Positions 56,821-64,000 of a stretch of DNA of 64,000 nucleotides are shown piece by piece. The first letter of the stretch is position 1. Each line of letters begins with the position of its first letter. The DNA is taken from NCBI GenBank assembly GCA_947258715.1, contig CAMYJH010000010.1, positions 186,868 to 250,867 on the forward strand, in the 5' to 3' direction. This stretch comes from an uncultured Gammaproteobacteria bacterium. Its GTDB lineage: Bacteria; Pseudomonadota; Gammaproteobacteria; HK1. The notes under the pieces were generated by a model. It worked only from the letters and a program-made list of their open reading frames with translations, ran no database searches and was not told where the DNA came from. The position numbers and the translations under genes were made by a program.

Positions 56821-57278
56821 TGGATGCCATCGATCGTAAAATCTTAACCCATCTCCAGGCCGACGCTGCCTTGTCTACCGCCGAAATTGCCGAGCGGGTG
56901 GGTTTGAGCACCACCCCCTGCTGGCGGCGTATCCAGAACCTGGAGAAGTCAGGGATCATCCGCAAGCGGGTGGCGCTGCTGGACCGGGCCCATCTCAATA
57001 TCGGCATCGATGTCTTCGTCGCCGTGCGCACCAACCAGCACAACATCGAGTGGCTGGAGAAGTTTGCCCGTGCGGTGGTCGATTTTCCGGAGGTGGTGGA
57101 GTTCTATCGCATGAGCGGTGAGATCGATTACCTCATGCGCGTTGTGGTTCCCGACATCCCGGCCTACGACCGTTTTTATAAGCGGCTGATTCAACAGGCG
57201 AACATATCCGACGTGAGCTCGAGTTTCGCCATGGAGCGCATCAAGTACACCACGGCGCTGCCGTTGGACTACGTCTGA
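56820..57278 (+). CDS. Lrp/AsnC-family transcriptional regulator
   Basis: The 152-residue protein has the N-terminal helix-turn-helix (AIDRKILTHLQADAALSTAE, GLSTTPCWRRIQNLEKSGII) and the RAM effector domain (VDFPEVVEFYRMSGEIDYLM). It resembles the LrpB/DecR-like group that senses amino acids such as cysteine. It lies 110 bases before the PLP trans-sulfuration gene on the same strand and may regulate it. No ribosome binding site is visible, so the mRNA may be leaderless. Confidence 0.9.
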   Translation: MDAIDRKILTHLQADAALSTAEIAERVGLSTTPCWRRIQNLEKSGIIRKRVALLDRAHLNIGIDVFVAVRTNQHNIEWLEKFARAVVDFPEVVEFYRMSGEIDYLMRVVVPDIPAYDRFYKRLIQQANISDVSSSFAMERIKYTTALPLDYV

Positions 57279-57387
57279 GCGTTTGGCTCTAGCGCTCCCT
57301 ATGGCGGAAGCGCTCCGGGCGGCTGCTAGAATGGCCCGCCGGTCTAAGCGGCTGGCGAGCTGAAAAAAACCACGAATGGGGGAAAAC

Positions 57388-58539
57388 ATGGGCTTTCGCA
57401 CTGAACAGATCCACGCCGGTGTGGAGCCGGATCCAGTTACCGGCGCGATACTCACGCCGATACACCAGTCCACGACCTACGTTCAGGAATCAGTGGACCG
57501 TTACCTGGAGAAGGGCTATTCGTACTCGCGCTCGGCAAATCCCACTGTTCGCGCGTTGGAGCACAAGCTGGCAAAGCTCGAGCGTGGCGCCGATTGCTGC
57601 ACTTTCTCCACCGGCATGGCGGCCATCAACGCCACTATGGTGGCGTTGCTGAACGCCGGAGAGCACGCGGTGGTTTCGGACGTTGCCTACGGCGGCACCT
57701 ATCGACTCTGCACCAAGGTCTTTTCTCGCTTCGGTGTGGAGTTCACCTTCGCCGATACGGCGGATCCGGCGGCGGTGGCCAGCAGCATCAGAGAAAACAC
57801 GCGGCTCATTCTCACCGAAACACCCGCCAACCCCACCATGAAGCTCAGCGATATCGCCGCGATTTCGAAGATTGCCGCAAAACACGGAATTCCCCACGCC
57901 GTGGACAACACCTTTCTCACCCCCTTCTACCAGCGGCCTCTGAAGCTCGGAGCGGATTTGTCCATACACAGCACCACTAAGTATCTGGACGGTCACAATG
58001 CCACCGTTGGCGGGGCCGTTGTGAGCGCGAGCAAGGACATGGACGAGCAGATCAGATTCGTGCAAAACGCCACCGGCACCATCATGTCGCCGCTGGTGGC
58101 CTGGCTCACGCTTCAGGGTTGTAAAACGCTTTCAGTGCGCATGGACGAGCAATCGGCCAACGCCATGCGAGTAGCGCGCATGCTCGAGGCTCACCCCAAG
58201 GTCGTACAGGTTTGTTACCCTGGCCTCGAGTCCTTTTCTCAGCATGAGCTGGCCAAGGCGCAGGCATCCGGTTTCGGCGCCATGCTCTGGTTCGAGGTCA
58301 AGGGTGGAGTGACCGCCGGCAAGCGGCTCATGGACGCGCTTAAGCTTTGGAGCCTGGCGGAGAATCTAGGATCGGTAGAATCCCTGGTGACCCACCCGGT
58401 GACCATGACCCACGCGGACGTGGATGAAGCGGAGCGCAAGCGCGTCGGCATAACCGACGGTTTGGTGCGGCTGTCCACCGGCCTCGAGGACGCCGAAGAT
58501 CTGATCGCCGACCTGGAACAGGCCCTCGGTAAGATTTAG
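57388..58539 (+). CDS. Cys/Met metabolism PLP enzyme (trans-sulfuration or sulfhydrylase)
   Basis: The 383-residue enzyme belongs to the cystathionine gamma-synthase family. It has the substrate region YSYSRSANPTVRALEHKLAK, DNTFLTPFYQRPLKLGADL and the PLP lysine in SIHSTTKYLDGHNATVGGAV. It could be cystathionine gamma-synthase, cystathionine lyase or O-succinylhomoserine sulfhydrylase; the convergent homoserine acyltransferase favours a methionine role. I chose the ATG at 57388, which has GGGGA six bases before it. Confidence 0.9.
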   Translation: MGFRTEQIHAGVEPDPVTGAILTPIHQSTTYVQESVDRYLEKGYSYSRSANPTVRALEHKLAKLERGADCCTFSTGMAAINATMVALLNAGEHAVVSDVAYGGTYRLCTKVFSRFGVEFTFADTADPAAVASSIRENTRLILTETPANPTMKLSDIAAISKIAAKHGIPHAVDNTFLTPFYQRPLKLGADLSIHSTTKYLDGHNATVGGAVVSASKDMDEQIRFVQNATGTIMSPLVAWLTLQGCKTLSVRMDEQSANAMRVARMLEAHPKVVQVCYPGLESFSQHELAKAQASGFGAMLWFEVKGGVTAGKRLMDALKLWSLAENLGSVESLVTHPVTMTHADVDEAERKRVGITDGLVRLSTGLEDAEDLIADLEQALGKI

Positions 58540-58566
58540 CGTCGGCGTCTTTAGTCGGCGAGCTTC

Positions 58567-58656
58567 AACGAAGCCCGCTGTAGGAGCGGGCTTGCCCGCG
58601 ATTGATTAGATCAGGCTGGTTCGGAAAATTACGATTTTTGATTGGTGACGCGTTAT
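58567..58656. repeat. REP-like palindromic repeat, copy 2
   Basis: AACGAAGCCCGCTGTAGGAG is followed by the stem GCGGGC-TT-GCCCGC. It matches the copy near 11.0 kb, with compensating changes in the stem (A-T pairs there, G-C pairs here), which shows that the hairpin is selected. It lies between two convergent genes. Confidence 0.75.
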
Positions 58657-58711
58657 ACATAGTGGGTGACGCGCAATTCTTGGAAGTTCGGTATTCGGCA
58701 TTCGAGCCCAA

Positions 58712-59806
58712 TCACGCGACACTGGAATCGGCCTTTGCATCCGCAAGCCCCAACGGATCGGCCGGATCCACGCCCGCCATGTAGGGGATTTTCCGATCGC
58801 GGTCGGTAAGCTGGTAGACGAGTCCAAGCCAGTTGTTGAATATCGCTTTCCCGGTGTCGGTCCAGGTGTTGTCAACTTGACTTTCCGCCTCGGCTTCCGG
58901 GAAAGGCGGCGGTGACGCGCCCCGATCTGTGGCGGCAACCACCTTTTCCTTGTATCGCTTGAGCAATCTGGCCGCCTCAGGGCGGATGTAATTCTCAGGG
59001 AACGGCGGGTAGTCTTCGCGTTCCCTCGCTATGTAGCGCGTGACCTCGCGCTTGTATTCCTTGAGCAGGCTGTTGGCGTCATATTCCGGGTGTCCCTGAA
59101 AATAGAGGAATCGAAACTGATCCGGGCTGACCGCGACGAGCGCTCCGGCCTGTTCGCTTTCCACCAGAACCTTCATTCCCGCGGCCTCGATCTGATCGGG
59201 AGGCACGTCGTTCCAGCGCGAGTGCGGCGTCTCGAAGCGGGTGTTGATACCTGCCACCAGCGGATGTCTTCGGTGCACCACACGATGCGTGTAGACGCCC
59301 CAGAGCTTTTCACGATAAGGCGTACGCTCGATACCATGATAGACCTTGAACGCCGCATGAGTGGCGAGACAGGAGCAATAGGTCGAGCAGACCTGCTCGC
59401 TGGCCCAAGACATCACTTCCACCAGTCCAATCCAAAAGGTCTCGCGCGAGATTTCCGATTCAACGGGATTGGCGCCGGTAATAACCAGGGCGTCGAGTCC
59501 CTCTGATCGAATCTGATCGAAGCTCTTGTAATACCGGTCCACGTGATCTTTCGCCGCGCCTTCTCTAGGAACGCCGCTTACCGTGAAAGGGTGCACGAAA
59601 AATTGCGCGATGCGGTTACTAGACCCCAGCAGACGCAGAAATTGCCGTTCGGTCGCTTGCAGGGCGGCGTCCGGCATCATATTGAGCAGACCAACGTGAA
59701 GCTCTCGGATGTCCTGGTGCCGCGCGCGATCGATGCTGAGCACCTCGTGGCCTTCGTCCCGGAGCCGCTTGAAAGTGGGCAATTTGGTGTGCGCGACGAG
59801 CGGCAT
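58712..59806 (-). CDS. metA: Homoserine O-succinyl/acetyltransferase (MetA type)
   Basis: The 364-residue enzyme activates homoserine for methionine synthesis. It matches the MetA fold of glutamine-amidotransferase type: LHVGLLNMMPDAALQATERQ, the nucleophile region STYCSCLATHAAFKVYHGI, and the FLYFQGHPEYD histidine and glutamate. It is longer than E. coli MetA (309) because of the C-terminal 50 residues. The acyl donor, succinyl- or acetyl-CoA, cannot be told from sequence. It starts just after the P-loop ATPase. Confidence 0.9.
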   Translation of the reverse strand: MPLVAHTKLPTFKRLRDEGHEVLSIDRARHQDIRELHVGLLNMMPDAALQATERQFLRLLGSSNRIAQFFVHPFTVSGVPREGAAKDHVDRYYKSFDQIRSEGLDALVITGANPVESEISRETFWIGLVEVMSWASEQVCSTYCSCLATHAAFKVYHGIERTPYREKLWGVYTHRVVHRRHPLVAGINTRFETPHSRWNDVPPDQIEAAGMKVLVESEQAGALVAVSPDQFRFLYFQGHPEYDANSLLKEYKREVTRYIAREREDYPPFPENYIRPEAARLLKRYKEKVVAATDRGASPPPFPEAEAESQVDNTWTDTGKAIFNNWLGLVYQLTDRDRKIPYMAGVDPADPLGLADAKADSSVA

Positions 59807-59811
59807 CGGTG

Positions 59812-60666
59812 TCAGGCAGCCCGAGCCTGCGCCTTCAAGGTGTCGCGAATTAAACCAAGAAAGTCCGACTCATTCTTCACCTTGTCAATTTCGCGCGCTT
59901 CGATTGTGTAGCCGTGGCGCGCCGCGATGTTCTCGTAAAGGGGCTTTCTGTGTGCAACGAGTCTGGGAAACGTCCACTGCACGAACTTGTCCGGATCGAT
60001 TTCGTCCACGTTGCCGGCACCCGTACGTTTCATGTACTCGCTCAGGTTTTCATCCAGAAAAGCTTCTTGGTAATAGAGAGGCTTCGGATCGTCGATTTGC
60101 CGCTGAATGAGTTCCTGTTCCATGTCCTCGTCTGCACGTATATAAACGACCAGGGTGTGTTTTATCAGCGTTTCCAACGCACTCGGATCGTCGAGCTCAC
60201 AGACGCTTCCGCCGGCGTCATTGATAAAATGCTCGTATCCGTAAATTTCCTTGGCCTTACGGATGAATGACTCGACATCTTTCATCGCGCCCACCTCGGC
60301 GTCGTGATGCAAACGCTGACGGCGCTTGAATTCCTCCACCGAAAGTCCACCGAGATTGGGGTTGCCGATTTTGCCGAGAAAGCTGGATATGGGGGCCAGG
60401 TTGTTTACGGTGATGTTGCTGCAGATATAAATGGAGTCGCTGCGCAGCAGGTCCCTGAGAAAATCGACCCTCATCGCCTGCATCTTGATATTGTCCAGAA
60501 TCGGCTCTTCCAGGTACTTCGTGCCGATTCTGTAATCGCCGGAGTAGTGGAACCAGTGTTTCTTGGGCAATTTATTGGCGACGGTGGTCTTGCCCACGCC
60601 GGACATGCCGAGCAGGGTGATCACCTTGTGCTCGAGGCGCATAAACGCCTCATGGCTCAGTCTCAT
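59812..60666 (-). CDS. P-loop ATPase of unknown role, cotranscribed with metA
   Basis: The 284-residue protein has Walker A LGMSGVGKTTVA (residues 19-30) near its start and later a charged helical part with YEHFINDAGGSVCEL and LVVYIRADEDMEQELI, resembling small nucleotide-kinase folds. Five bases separate it from metA. Similar ATPases are found beside homoserine acyltransferase genes in other proteobacteria, by recollection. The ATG at 60666 precedes the conserved core; the longer frame adds 25 low-complexity residues. Confidence 0.75.
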   Translation of the reverse strand: MRLSHEAFMRLEHKVITLLGMSGVGKTTVANKLPKKHWFHYSGDYRIGTKYLEEPILDNIKMQAMRVDFLRDLLRSDSIYICSNITVNNLAPISSFLGKIGNPNLGGLSVEEFKRRQRLHHDAEVGAMKDVESFIRKAKEIYGYEHFINDAGGSVCELDDPSALETLIKHTLVVYIRADEDMEQELIQRQIDDPKPLYYQEAFLDENLSEYMKRTGAGNVDEIDPDKFVQWTFPRLVAHRKPLYENIAARHGYTIEAREIDKVKNESDFLGLIRDTLKAQARAA

Positions 60667-61153
60667 CAGCTGCGTTCCTCGCTGCGGTCTTGCGGCGGCT
60701 GCGTTTGTCGATGGTCGCTGCCGGTCCCGTTTCCGCCCCAATCGCTCGGTTACCCGGACTGGTCCAGGAAAGCGATTTTGCGACGCCTAGTATAAAGCAA
60801 TGCGTTTGATCGATCGTGGGGGGTCTTTCTTCGACAGGGGAGTTTCGGCGGTGGTTATAACGGTTACCCAACCCGGCTCCTTTGAAGGGAAGTGTAAAAC
60901 GAGCACGGGCAGGACGCGGTCGGCGAACTCGACCGGCAGCCCGGTCTCGAGAATAAGTTCGAATTCAAACCCAGTGCGGATCTCAGTTACGTGGTCTAAT
61001 GTGGAGTTTTCCGCCTGAAGCCACTCAATCGAGTCCAGGCATCTGTGTCTCGGTGCTGGGGCCGCGGGAAAAGCCGGTTCCAGATGGTACCGGGTGCTGA
61101 CTCGCAGACGGTGCCGCGACCGCCGAACGAGTCATATATCCGGAGGCATATTT
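60667..61153. other. Divergent region between the ATPase gene and sat
   Basis: About 490 bases with no credible gene apart from the short frame at its right end. It must hold the promoters of the metA unit and of sat; no clear consensus elements were found. Confidence 0.4.
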
Positions 61154-61285
61154 ATGAGATTCGGGGCAATCTTTAAAATTGAGGCTCTTCGCTGGCGGCG
61201 GGCCATGGATTGTTACGCCCAAGCGTCGCCTCAAGTCCTTGAAAGGCTCCGGCCGATCCACTGTACAGGGAGCATGGCGTCCTAA
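61154..61285 (+). CDS. Short leader frame directly before sat
   Basis: A 43-codon frame starts with ATG seven bases after a strong GGAGG site and ends in TAA immediately before the sat ATG, in the same frame. The product (MRFGAIFKIEALRWRRAMDC at its start) matches nothing I know. sat itself has only a distant GGAG, so coupled translation is plausible. It may be a leader peptide or a chance frame that brings ribosomes to sat. Confidence 0.4.
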   Translation: MRFGAIFKIEALRWRRAMDCYAQASPQVLERLRPIHCTGSMAS

Positions 61286-62503
61286 ATGTCCCGACTCGTC
61301 AAACCCCACGGCGGCGATGAATTAAGGCCTTTAATGCTCGAGGGCGAGGCGCTCGAGGCAGAAAGGATCCGTGCTCATGATCTGCGAAAAGTTCCGCTTT
61401 CCTCACGTGAAGCCGGCGATCTAATCATGATGGGAATCGGTGGTTTTACGCCTCTGACCGGTTTCATGACCCGATTGGACTGGGAAAGAGTTTGCGACGG
61501 AATGGTGATGGCGAATGATCTTTTCTGGCCGATACCAATTACGCTCTCCACCGACCGGGAGATAGCAGACACCATCAAGGAGGGCGACGACATCGCCCTG
61601 GTTAACTTCGACAACGAAGAGCCGATGGGTGTCATGACGGTGACCGAAAAATACACCATCGACAAGGCCCATGAGTGCATGATGGTGTACAAAACGACGG
61701 ACAAGAACCACCCCGGCGTCAAAATGCTCATGGAGCAGGGCGACGTGAATCTTGCCGGGCCCGTCAAGGTGCTCTCTCTCGGTGACTTTGAGAAGAAATT
61801 TCCGGGCCTTTTTCTCACGCCTGCAGAGACCCGCGCACACTTCGAGGCCAAGGGTTGGCGAGCGGTAGCCGCATTCCAGACGCGCAACCCGATGCACCGC
61901 TCTCACGAATACCTGGTCAAGGTAGCAATCGAGGTGTGCGACGGCGTCCTAGTTCATTCCCTGCTGGGTGCACTCAAGCCCGGCGATATTCCCGCCGAGG
62001 TTCGCAGCCGGGCCATCGACGCCTTGATAGACAACTTTTTCGTCGAGGATACCGTGCTGCATGCAGGCTACCCCCTGGACATGCGGTACGCGGGTCCGCG
62101 GGAGGCCCTGCTGCATGCGTTATTCCGCCAGAATTACGGATGTTCGCACCAGCTGGTGGGACGAGACCATGCGGGTGTTGGTGACTACTACGGTCCGTTC
62201 GACGCCCACCACATTTTCGACGAGATCCCCCAGGGTGCTCTCGAAACCCAGCCGTTGAAGATCGACTGGACGTTTTGGTGTTACGAGTGTGGGGACATGG
62301 CCTCCATGCGGACCTGCCCGCATGGTGACGACAAACGGCTGCTGCTTTCCGGCACCAAGCTGCGAAAAATGCTCTCGGATGGCGGCGAAGTGCCGAAAGA
62401 ATTCAGCCGTCCTCAGGTGCTGAATATTCTCCGTGAGCACTATGCTGGCCTAAAAGACGAGGAGAAAGTGGAAATTGAGCTGACCGGCCACTCCGCCCGA
62501 TAA
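61286..62503 (+). CDS. sat: Sulfate adenylyltransferase (dissimilatory ATP sulfurylase)
   Basis: The 405-residue homomeric enzyme has the nucleotide motif [26 protein letters not shown] and cysteines CYEC and TCPH of the zinc-containing dissimilatory type. In sulfur oxidisers it runs in reverse, turning APS and pyrophosphate into sulfate and ATP. Its gene is followed by aprM and aprB, as in Thiobacillus and Allochromatium relatives. Confidence 0.95.
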   Translation: MSRLVKPHGGDELRPLMLEGEALEAERIRAHDLRKVPLSSREAGDLIMMGIGGFTPLTGFMTRLDWERVCDGMVMANDLFWPIPITLSTDREIADTIKEGDDIALVNFDNEEPMGVMTVTEKYTIDKAHECMMVYKTTDKNHPGVKMLMEQGDVNLAGPVKVLSLGDFEKKFPGLFLTPAETRAHFEAKGWRAVAAFQTRNPMHRSHEYLVKVAIEVCDGVLVHSLLGALKPGDIPAEVRSRAIDALIDNFFVEDTVLHAGYPLDMRYAGPREALLHALFRQNYGCSHQLVGRDHAGVGDYYGPFDAHHIFDEIPQGALETQPLKIDWTFWCYECGDMASMRTCPHGDDKRLLLSGTKLRKMLSDGGEVPKEFSRPQVLNILREHYAGLKDEEKVEIELTGHSAR

Positions 62504-62545
62504 TGCTTTTTTATTGAAAAATTCATACTCGGAGGAATTCTCAAG

Positions 62546-62590
62546 ATGACTAGCTACGTGAGAACCTGTCCCCCGGTCAGAAGTAGTTGA
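62546..62590 (+). other. 14-codon frame with strong ribosome binding site between sat and aprM
   Basis: GGAGGA at 62531-62536 precedes ATG at 62546; the frame reads MTSYVRTCPPVRSS and stops. It may be a leader or the stump of a decayed gene. There is no evidence of function. Confidence 0.25.
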
Positions 62591-62797
62591 TTTAGGCGTT
62601 CGGAAGTACTATCTGGCCGCATTTTCGTCGTGCAGGGGGAGGTGGCACGATGGATTGCTGCCTTCTTATCCAGTCGGGTCGCAAGATCCGAACTTTTGGG
62701 AGTAGAACCAAAGCGCGCTGATAGTCTGTTGAACCACAACTAGAGTTCGCTCACAATCCGGGCGACGAAAGATGGTTAGCTGGAGATTCACGGTCCC

Positions 62798-63586
62798 ATG
62801 TTCACTCACAACCCATTCGCTGAGCTTTCGGCGTCCATGTCACCCTCCGTCATGCAGACGTACGTCATCGTCATGATATTCCTGGTCGTAGCCGGAACGC
62901 TATTTGACGTTCTTCATAAGAAGAGCGCCAAGTATTTCTTCGACAATTGGCGGAAGGCAAAGAGCAAGGGGTCGAAACAAGTCGGCGGCGGGGAAATGGC
63001 TTCCCTGGCACTGCAGACCGCCTGTGTGGAGGTGCTGACGTCCGCTGAATTCTGCACCCCGCGGCGTAGAATCTCCCATCTCCTTACAATGTACGGTTTT
63101 CTAGCTTACGTCATCACTACCGCCATCATGGTGTTCGGTTATCCGACGCCCGTCACCCCGGCGCCAGCCATTGTGCCGCTACTGTGGCACATCGGGGCCC
63201 TGCTGGTTTGCGTCGGCGGTTACTGGTTCTGGTTTTTCATTCGCGTCGACGTCGCCGCCGAGGGCAATTCACCGTTCCGCATTGTGCGCGCTGACCTGTT
63301 CATCCTCTCGCTTCTCGCGAGCGTTACGCTGGGCCTGGTCTGGTCCTTTCTGCAGGCGGCGGGCGTCTCGTGGTGGACAAACGTGTTCTTCGGTTTGTTT
63401 GTCATCGCAAATACGGTGTTGTTCGGGTCCGTTCCTTGGTCCAAGTTCGCACATATGTTCTTCAAGCCCGCAGCGGCCTTTCAGAAACGCGTGGCCGAAG
63501 CGGACGGTTCCAGGAGTAAGCTGCCGGCCCCGGCCGACAAACCGGAAACTTTCGGTGACGTGAGCCGGCTGCCCCAGAATTATTAA
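62798..63586 (+). CDS. aprM: AprM, membrane protein linked to APS reductase
   Basis: The 262-residue protein has about five membrane segments (TYVIVMIFLVVAGTLFDVL; LLTMYGFLAYVITTAIMVF; LLWHIGALLVCVGGYWFWFF; LFILSLLASVTLGLVWSFL; NVFFGLFVIANTVLFGSVPW). It matches AprM, thought to pass electrons between AprBA and the quinone pool in sulfur-oxidising bacteria that lack QmoABC. It lies 84 bases before aprB. Confidence 0.88.
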   Translation: MFTHNPFAELSASMSPSVMQTYVIVMIFLVVAGTLFDVLHKKSAKYFFDNWRKAKSKGSKQVGGGEMASLALQTACVEVLTSAEFCTPRRRISHLLTMYGFLAYVITTAIMVFGYPTPVTPAPAIVPLLWHIGALLVCVGGYWFWFFIRVDVAAEGNSPFRIVRADLFILSLLASVTLGLVWSFLQAAGVSWWTNVFFGLFVIANTVLFGSVPWSKFAHMFFKPAAAFQKRVAEADGSRSKLPAPADKPETFGDVSRLPQNY

Positions 63587-63670
63587 GTCCCCGATTGAAT
63601 TCTTGATGGGTCGATCATTTGGTCTTCCATTTAGGGTTGCTGTTCTAACCACAGAAGCTGAAGGAATACG

Positions 63671-64000
63671 ATGCCGACATTCGTCTATATGACTCGTTGC
63701 GACGGTTGCGGACACTGCGTGGATATCTGTCCGTCCGACATCATGCACATCGACAGCACCTATCGCCGCGCGTACAACATCGAGCCCAGCATGTGCTGGG
63801 AGTGCTACTCCTGCGTCAAGGCTTGTCCGCAAAACGCAATCGACGCGCGAGGCTACGCCGACTTCGCCCCGCTGGGACACAGCGTTCGGGTGTTGCGGGA
63901 AGAAGCCAAGGCCACGATTTCCTGGAGGGTCGAGTTCCGCGATGGCCGCGTGAAGAATTTCGTTTCCCCGATCCGGACCACGCCATGGGGATCGATCCCG
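63671..64000 (+). CDS. aprB: Adenylylsulfate reductase beta subunit (3' end beyond window)
   Basis: The first 110 residues are visible. Two 4Fe-4S clusters are encoded by RCDGCGHCVDICPSDIMHID and CWECYSCVKACPQNAID. AprB shuttles electrons from the flavin subunit AprA, expected downstream. In this organism the enzyme oxidises sulfite to APS. An AAGGAA site precedes the ATG. Confidence 0.95.
   Translation, partial: MPTFVYMTRCDGCGHCVDICPSDIMHIDSTYRRAYNIEPSMCWECYSCVKACPQNAIDARGYADFAPLGHSVRVLREEAKATISWRVEFRDGRVKNFVSPIRTTPWGSIP

Noticed and set aside
47373..57375. Integrated element with att sites at tRNA-Met
   Set aside because: No second copy of the tRNA 3' end and no integrase or transposase gene was found in the region.
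1..64000. CRISPR array, rRNA genes, prophage
   Set aside because: No regularly spaced repeats, no rRNA-like sequence and no phage structural or integrase genes were seen.

Overview
The window looks like chromosome from a sulfur-oxidising gammaproteobacterium. The right edge carries sat, aprM and the start of aprB, the set of the reverse (oxidative) APS reductase route of sulfur lithotrophs. The middle carries the gammaproteobacterial block prfA-prmC-moeB / TPR lipoprotein-lolB-ispE-tRNA-Gln-prs-rplY-pth-ychF, plus engB next to two c-type cytochromes and dsbA. GC content is visibly high. No phage, integrase or CRISPR array was found. The species cannot be named from this sequence.

Layout. 1-5600 (minus): exopolysaccharide operon resembling alginate polymerisation genes (beta-helix protein, alg8, alg44, and an algG-like epimerase that runs off the edge). 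5600-6800: mostly empty, ending in a broken YHS-domain gene. 6800-19200: housekeeping and accessory metabolism (FHA protein, aldehyde dehydrogenase, class V aminotransferase, tag, outer-membrane barrel, glpK, GST, alkA-like glycosylase, acyl-CoA ligase, acuI-like reductase, sulfurtransferase). 19200-22000: dsbA, two cytochromes c, engB. 21935-22505: a long non-coding stretch with a cluster of DnaA boxes and a candidate small RNA terminator. 22500-30650 (minus): M48 peptidase, nuclease, rpmE, ubiD, xthA, SH3 protein, prlC. 30900-34300: fur and a Fur-controlled iron(III) importer without its ATPase. 34300-47300: the conserved translation and nucleotide block, then a GT41 glycosyltransferase and tRNA-Met.

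47450-55510 is the most unusual region. A 1676-residue protein combines a DUF4011-like start, a superfamily 1 helicase, a Vsr/DUF559-like nuclease and a DUF3320-like end. It is flanked on both sides by genes for two paralogous acidic coiled-coil proteins, all on one strand, beside a tRNA-Met gene. This architecture suggests a defence-type system; the duplicated coiled-coil partners are not something I recognise from described systems.

55500-64000: Sel1-repeat protein, Lrp/AsnC regulator, methionine genes (PLP trans-sulfuration enzyme, homoserine acyltransferase, P-loop ATPase), then sat-aprM-aprB. Scattered non-coding repeats include two REP-like copies (near 11.0 kb and 58.6 kb) and two MITE-like inverted-repeat elements (near 9.6 kb and 20.8 kb).
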